18,920 nucleotides of DNA, taken from positions 1 to 18,920 of the forward strand of contig QIKQ01000313.1 of the NCBI GenBank assembly GCA_003233075.1. Reading direction: 5' to 3'. The DNA is from Gammaproteobacteria bacterium (GTDB lineage: Bacteria > Pseudomonadota > Gammaproteobacteria > SZUA-21). The notes under the pieces were generated by a model that had not been told where the DNA came from, searched no databases, and saw only the letters and a list, made by a program, of their open reading frames with translations. A program made the translations under genes and the position numbers. Shown here piece by piece: positions 14,553 to 18,920 of this stretch (position 1 is the stretch's first letter; the number at the start of each line of letters is the position of its first letter).

Positions 14553-16205
14553 TTATATAGGACAGGCAATATCACCCAAACGTTTAGTTAATTTTGCGTT
14601 TTCACGGTAATCAATTGGCAAGGTTACTAGGCTCGGTCCTTGTTCTTGAAATGCGACTTCGAGTGCACCAAGCAGGTTTTCGCTATCATTAATTCGATGG
14701 CCATGCCAGCCAAATGCCTTGGCTAGTTGCTGCCAATCCGGATTACCAAATTTTAAATCGGTGTGTTTGCCGAATTCATTATCTTGTTTCCAGGCTATAA
14801 GACCGTACTCATGGTCTTCCCAGAGTAAAACGACAATATTGACATTCAGGCGCTTGGCAGTTTCCATTTCTTGCACGTTCATTAAGAAGCCACCGTCGCC
14901 GCATATTGCCAGGATTCGTCGATCAGGGTATACCAGGCTTGCGGCAATCGCACCAGGCAGTGCAAATCCCATAGAACAAAAGCCATTTGGAATTAAGCAT
15001 GTATTTGGCTCATGACATTGGTAATGTCTGGCGATCCACATTTTGTGCGCACCCACATCAGATAACAATATATCGTGTGGTCCCATGACTTGACGAGCAT
15101 CCCAGAGTACTTTTTGTGGTCTGATTTTACCTTTGGTTTTATCGTCCTTGTGTTTGGAAAATTCTTTGCTCATGTCACGACGTGTGGCTGATTGTTGTTT
15201 TAAATCAAACTTAATATCGCCATGATTCAAGACACGATCGTTTAACATCTCAAGTGCTATGGCTAGATCACCGACTGCTTCGATATCTGGATGGTAGTGT
15301 GCATCGATTTCGGCGGGTAAAAAATCAATGTGAATAATGTCTTTGTCGTAGTTTGCATTCCATAGATGGGGATGATATTCAACCATGTCGTAACCGAGTG
15401 TGATGACGAGGTCGGCTGCATCTAAGGCACAGGTAACAATATCTTTTGATTGTAAACCGATCGTATAGAGGCAGTATTCCTTATCCATGTCGACGCAGCC
15501 TTTTGCCATAAAGGTACTGATGACACCTATGCCAGTTTTTTCACAGAATTTTCTAAGTTCCTTGCTTGCACGTTTACGAATACAGCCGTTGCCAGCAATG
15601 ATTATTGGTCGTTTGGCGTTTTTTATGGTTTCAAAAACACTATCAATTATAAAGGGATCAGGTATTGGCCGTCTAAAGCGTTTTGGAACCATTGGTTGAG
15701 CATCGGTCTCAAGGGAGGCTATGTCTTCGGGTAATTCCAAGTGGCAGGCACCGGGTTTTTCGGTTCTTGCTAAGCGAAAGGCTTTGCGGATTATTTCGGG
15801 AATCGTTTGCGGGTGCAATATAGAGTGCGCCCATTTAGTCACAGGCGTAAACATTGCGACTACATCCATAACCTGGTGAGATTCTTTGTGTAAGCGCGTT
15901 GACGCACCCTGTCCGGTTAATACTATCATCGGTGCACGATCCATGTTTGCATCGGCGACACCGGTAATAAGGTTACTCGCGCCTGGGCCCAGTGTGCCAA
16001 GACATGCAGCTGGTTGGCCGGTTAGCCGACCGTATATCTCGGCCATGAACGCCGCGCCTTGTTCGTGGCGGACAAGGATAAACTGAATGCTTTTTGATTT
16101 TTCTAAGGACATCATGAACTGGGCGTTTTCTTCACCAGGCACGCCAAAAATGTATTTAAGTCCCTCTGCTTCTAAGCATTGAACGAATAGGTCTGCTGCT
16201 AACAT
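14553..16205 (-). CDS. Acetolactate synthase large subunit-type ThDP enzyme
   Basis: A 550-residue enzyme of the acetohydroxyacid/acetolactate synthase family, which condenses two pyruvates to 2-acetolactate using thiamine diphosphate. The N-terminal Pyr domain has FGVPGEENAQF and the catalytic Glu48 in VRHEQGAAFMAEIYGRLTG, followed by GPGASNL. A central TPP-M domain has ITLGYDMVEYHP. The C-terminal PP domain has GDGGFLMNVQEMETA with Asp437, and WEDHEYG with Asp464, as metal ligands. The start ATG (complement of 16203-16205) follows AAAGGAA. No ilvN/ilvH-type regulatory subunit, ilvC, or acetolactate decarboxylase gene is nearby, which favours a stand-alone, catabolic-type enzyme; this is inference. 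Other ThDP enzymes, such as sulfoacetaldehyde acetyltransferase or glyoxylate carboligase, remain possible. It lies downstream of the receptor gene on the same strand, 244 bases away. Confidence 0.85.
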   Translation of the reverse strand: MLAADLFVQCLEAEGLKYIFGVPGEENAQFMMSLEKSKSIQFILVRHEQGAAFMAEIYGRLTGQPAACLGTLGPGASNLITGVADANMDRAPMIVLTGQGASTRLHKESHQVMDVVAMFTPVTKWAHSILHPQTIPEIIRKAFRLARTEKPGACHLELPEDIASLETDAQPMVPKRFRRPIPDPFIIDSVFETIKNAKRPIIIAGNGCIRKRASKELRKFCEKTGIGVISTFMAKGCVDMDKEYCLYTIGLQSKDIVTCALDAADLVITLGYDMVEYHPHLWNANYDKDIIHIDFLPAEIDAHYHPDIEAVGDLAIALEMLNDRVLNHGDIKFDLKQQSATRRDMSKEFSKHKDDKTKGKIRPQKVLWDARQVMGPHDILLSDVGAHKMWIARHYQCHEPNTCLIPNGFCSMGFALPGAIAASLVYPDRRILAICGDGGFLMNVQEMETAKRLNVNIVVLLWEDHEYGLIAWKQDNEFGKHTDLKFGNPDWQQLAKAFGWHGHRINDSENLLGALEVAFQEQGPSLVTLPIDYRENAKLTKRLGDIACPI

Positions 16206-16251
16206 AGTGTTCCTTTGCGAGATAAAACTAATAATTATAATCGTAGTGCTA

Positions 16252-16268
16252 CGAGAGCGTTACTCTCG
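16252..16268. other. Hairpin between receptor and acetolactate synthase genes
   Basis: CGAGAG at 16252-16257 pairs with CTCTCG at 16263-16268 around a five-base loop, in the 244-base gap between two minus-strand genes. It may attenuate or end the receptor transcript, but no T tract follows on the minus strand. The rest of that gap shows nothing I can name apart from the AAAGGAA ribosome site next to 16205. Confidence 0.3.
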
Positions 16269-16449
16269 CTACTTTAAATACAGTTTATAGTAGGCGGGAA
16301 ATTTAGCAAAGCCTAGAGTGGTAGTTTCGTTAAATTGGCCTAATTATTATGTTAGATTTTAGACCAATATTCGAATAATAGTTTGTCAAAGTCATTCTAG
16401 ATTAATCTGTATCTTAATGTTAAAGCGTAGAATAAAGCAGGTAGGTGTT

Positions 16450-18495
16450 TTAAGTCTTAAACGCACTCATTAAGTCTGTTAGTTTATTAGCCAATTCATG
16501 CACAGTATTACTTGAGCGAGTCAATTCATCAGCGCTTGAAGCGGTTTCATGTGCTGATTGGCTTATTCGAGTAACGTTTTCATTAATTCCCTCAGCCACT
16601 TCTGATTGTTGTTGAGTCGCATGTTCTATTTGCATATTAAGCGCATTGATTTCGTTTACGGCAGAGGTAATCGATTCCAACGCTTTACCGGCATTACCCG
16701 CTTGTTCGACACTGTCTTTTGCAATGGACCGACTATCTTCCATCACTTTAACTGCTTCTTTTGATCCGCTTTGTAAGCGTGAAATCATCGCATTAATTTC
16801 TTCAGTTGAGGTTTGGGTACGACTTGCTAAACTACGTACTTCGTCGGCCACGACGGCAAATCCTCGACCTTGTTCGCCAGCTCGAGCGGCTTCGATTGCG
16901 GCGTTTAATGCAAGCAAGTTTGTTTGCTCAGCGATGCCACGAATCACATCGAGTACAGCGCCAATTTGATCACTGTCTTTTTCAAGTCGCGCAATGACTT
17001 CGGCAGATTTTTCGACCCCAGATGCTAAATTTTCAATAGTATGAATGGTTTTATCAACCACACTTTTGCCTTCAATCGCTTGTTGATTCGCTTTATTGGC
17101 ATGTTCCGCTGCGTTTGATGCATTGCGAGAGATTTCTTGTACTGTGGCCGCCATTTCATTGACTGAGGCTGCGACCTGATCTGTTTCTGATTGCTGTTGA
17201 CTAATGCTGGCAGTCGCGTTTTCGGAAAGTACTGTCATGTGATTGGCAGCTTCAGCATGTTGCGTGGTCGAATCCGCGACTTCTGCAACCAGGGCATGTA
17301 CCTTGGCGACAAATAAATTAAATGCTAAGGCAAGGTCGCCAATTTCGTCTTTGCTGCCCACTTTCAAACGGCGAGTTAGATCACCTTCGCCTTCCGCTAT
17401 ATCACGCATGGCGTCAACCGTGTATTTAATTGGTTTCGTTATTTTTGTAACAATAAATATCGAGGCAAGTACGGCAAGTATGCCTGCGATAATTGCAAGC
17501 GAAATAATGAAGCTCTTTTGCTGTACAATACTTGAGAGTAATTCTTGTGAAATTGTTTGTGTTTGTTGTTTTTGATGCTCGGTCACTTTATGAATATTAT
17601 TTTTCATGCGGGCCAATATAGGGCCGATTTCAGTTTTTAAGGTCCAGGCGTCCATACGCCATTTATCCCCACCGTGAATTTTTACAAATTGGTCGAGAGC
17701 GAGAAAATATTTTTTAGCGGCGGGTTTAATCTGTTCTATGGCATCTGTTTGCTCAAAGGATAACTTGTCACCATATCCTTCTAATTTTGTTAATAATTTA
17801 TTATATTGGTCACGAAATATCATGAAATTTGCGACATCGTCTTTGCCGCGAAAGGAAATAAAGGCGCGTACGCCTAAAATCATATTTACCCAAGTATTTC
17901 GTAGCTCATTCAGGTGGTTGTATAGATCTTTACGTTCTGCAGAAAATTCTTCGGAATTTTCACTTTGAATCATGATGCTCATTTGTGATTGAATTTTACG
18001 TGTCAATGGATTCATGTTTTCCGATGCCCAATTCATGGCTGTAAAATTCTTGTTAAAGCTATCGGCGTAACCTAACATCGTTGAGTGATAGGATTTATAT
18101 AAATCAAAATCAATTTTGATTTTTTTAATTGTATTTGCTGCTTCTTTATTCGCTTTAATGGCCGGAAATTTTAGGACTTGATTAATAGCTGTATATACTT
18201 TTGCTGAAGATACAATAAGGTCTTTTTTAGATTGTGGATCTTTGCTTAATAAATAAAATCCGAGCGCGGCGTTCGCCTGATCTATGCGTTCACTCATTTC
18301 CATGAGCGCAATCATGGCCGGCTGATTGTTTTTAACAACCTGATCGACACTGACATTGACTTTGGAAAGGCTTTGAAATGCAACGACACTAATGATAGAT
18401 ATAAAGACAACCATTAGAGCAAAACCAGCGTAAATCTTTTGCTTTAAGGTAAAGTCATACCATTTTTTCTGCGATCCGTGCTTGTTAGCGGACAT
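16450..18495 (-). CDS. Methyl-accepting chemotaxis protein with large helical sensor domain
   Basis: A transmembrane chemoreceptor that would signal through CheW and CheA to the flagellar motor. From ATG 18495 it has 681 residues: TM1 about 21-40, a periplasmic domain of about 287 residues (41-327), TM2 328-349, a HAMP domain (350-402) and a signalling domain to the end. The hairpin tip is the highly conserved EQTNLLALNAAIEAARAGE, at 523-541. The sensor domain looks all-helical and of the size of the helical bimodular (HBM) type; this is a guess from length and pattern. The C-terminus (LTDLMSAFKT) lacks a CheR-binding NWETF-type pentapeptide. ATG 18495 is preferred because GGGAAAA lies just upstream; TTG 18516 would add seven residues and has no site. 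A sigma-28-like promoter precedes it. Confidence 0.96.
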   Translation of the reverse strand: MSANKHGSQKKWYDFTLKQKIYAGFALMVVFISIISVVAFQSLSKVNVSVDQVVKNNQPAMIALMEMSERIDQANAALGFYLLSKDPQSKKDLIVSSAKVYTAINQVLKFPAIKANKEAANTIKKIKIDFDLYKSYHSTMLGYADSFNKNFTAMNWASENMNPLTRKIQSQMSIMIQSENSEEFSAERKDLYNHLNELRNTWVNMILGVRAFISFRGKDDVANFMIFRDQYNKLLTKLEGYGDKLSFEQTDAIEQIKPAAKKYFLALDQFVKIHGGDKWRMDAWTLKTEIGPILARMKNNIHKVTEHQKQQTQTISQELLSSIVQQKSFIISLAIIAGILAVLASIFIVTKITKPIKYTVDAMRDIAEGEGDLTRRLKVGSKDEIGDLALAFNLFVAKVHALVAEVADSTTQHAEAANHMTVLSENATASISQQQSETDQVAASVNEMAATVQEISRNASNAAEHANKANQQAIEGKSVVDKTIHTIENLASGVEKSAEVIARLEKDSDQIGAVLDVIRGIAEQTNLLALNAAIEAARAGEQGRGFAVVADEVRSLASRTQTSTEEINAMISRLQSGSKEAVKVMEDSRSIAKDSVEQAGNAGKALESITSAVNEINALNMQIEHATQQQSEVAEGINENVTRISQSAHETASSADELTRSSNTVHELANKLTDLMSAFKT

Positions 18496-18535
18496 AGTTT
18501 TCCCATTAATTTCCAATGTTTGAGTTACATACTCT

Positions 18536-18562
18536 ATTGCGGTCGTGTTCTAAAATACTTTA
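18536..18562 (-). promoter_or_regulatory. Sigma-28-like promoter of the chemoreceptor gene
   Basis: On the minus strand, TAAAGTAT, an 11-base spacer and ACCGCAAT match 11 of 16 positions of TAAAGTTT-N11-GCCGATAA (7 of 8 in the -35 half, 4 of 8 in the -10 half). It ends about 40 bases upstream of the ATG at 18495. Chemoreceptor genes are commonly in the FliA regulon, so place and function agree; the -10 half is weak. Confidence 0.35.
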
Positions 18563-18861
18563 CGATTGTACGCGCTACATTTAATACGTTAGATTAATAT
18601 TTTTAAAAACAAAAGCTTATAATCAGGTAAGGGGTGCAGGGGCAGGTAAATAAATGGCGAAGTCTAAGCCAGATGGCTGACGTGAGGGCAAGAATTAGCC
18701 GGAACTTAGTCGAAAAGCTCGATATTGATTAATATTACCTTATTGTTTTAGAGAGTAGTGTAGAGTTCGGACTAGTCACCGTACTTTTAGTGTACAAAAT
18801 AGCCTCAGATCAGTCGCTAAGCTGAGTTAAGTAAATTATTTATAAAATAGAAGGATTTCAA
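18563..18861 (+). other. Upstream region of pepN with G-rich and possibly structured segment
   Basis: This is the 5' region between the divergent receptor and pepN genes. A perfect TATAAT lies at 18618-18623 (no clear -35), followed at once by a G-rich run at 18626-18646. Then come short mutually exclusive pairings: TGGC 18655-18658 with GCCA 18668-18671, AGCC 18667-18670 with GGCT 18675-18678, and GGCT with AGCC 18697-18700 enclosed by CTAAG 18664-18668 and CTTAG 18705-18709. I recognise no riboswitch class. AAGGA at 18851-18855 is the pepN ribosome site. Confidence 0.35.
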
Positions 18862-18920
18862 ATGAAAGGTGGCACGCCGCGGACCATATACCTCAAAGAC
18901 TATCAGCACCCCGAATATCT
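18862..18920 (+). CDS. pepN: Aminopeptidase N (M1 family), 5' end only
   Basis: Only the first 19 complete codons lie in the window. The product begins MKGGTPRTIYLKDYQHPEY, which matches the N-terminus of proteobacterial PepN, where IYLKDYxxPxY leads into the first beta domain. PepN is a cytosolic zinc aminopeptidase that completes peptide turnover; its HEYFH zinc site would lie beyond the window edge. ATG 18862 has AAGGA at 18851-18855, six bases upstream. The gene is divergent from the chemoreceptor gene. The identification rests on a short segment but one that is distinctive. Confidence 0.8.
   Translation, partial: MKGGTPRTIYLKDYQHPEY

Noticed and set aside
15487..15699. Plus-strand frames inside the acetolactate synthase gene
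   Set aside because: They are antisense shadows of a gene with clear family motifs along its whole length.
18653..18679. Eight-residue leader peptide ORF (MAKSKPDG) before pepN
   Set aside because: It is too short to support and has no attenuator hairpin or relevant codon run.
18624..18720. c-di-GMP (GEMM) or TPP riboswitch before pepN
   Set aside because: The conserved core elements of either class (GEMM GGGACGCAAAGCC; TPP CTGAGA) are absent.

Overview
This window is chromosomal DNA from an AT-rich gammaproteobacterium that I cannot name to genus. The evidence is the block cdsA-dxr-rseP-bamA-skp-lpxD-fabZ-lpxA in the order typical of that class, together with a LpxA whose key positions read like the Pseudomonas enzyme. 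A transmembrane chemoreceptor and a c-di-GMP signalling protein suggest a motile cell.

Layout. Bases 1-200 hold no recognisable gene but carry a long imperfect inverted repeat; uppS, the usual gene before cdsA, must end before the window if it is there. Bases 201-9197 are the plus-strand envelope block. It covers phospholipid head-group activation (CdsA), the committed MEP isoprenoid step (Dxr), the site-2 protease of the sigma-E response (RseP), outer-membrane protein assembly (BamA) and its periplasmic chaperone (Skp), and early lipid A and fatty acid synthesis (LpxD, FabZ, LpxA). cdsA/dxr, dxr/rseP and fabZ/lpxA overlap by a few bases, so translation is probably coupled. lpxB, which usually follows lpxA, is absent.

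Bases 9198-11869 are an accessory, low-density stretch. It holds a secreted DUF3047-like protein, an unrecognised cytoplasmic protein preceded by a six-copy heptanucleotide tandem repeat, and a nested palindromic element. That element is a REPIN-like pair of 45-bp REP units inside a further 17-bp inverted repeat.

Bases 11870-18516 are signalling and metabolism: a receiver-receiver-PAS-GGDEF-EAL protein on plus, then on minus a stand-alone acetolactate synthase-type ThDP enzyme and a methyl-accepting chemotaxis protein. Both signalling genes have partial sigma-28 (FliA)-like promoter matches with the correct 11-base spacing. A G-rich, possibly structured leader then precedes the first 59 bases of a pepN-like aminopeptidase gene.

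No wholly new multi-gene system is evident. The most unusual points are an apparent near-cognate start of rseP, two insertions in its second PDZ domain, the LpxA acyl-ruler methionine, the structurally conserved REPIN, and the heptamer repeat before an orphan gene.
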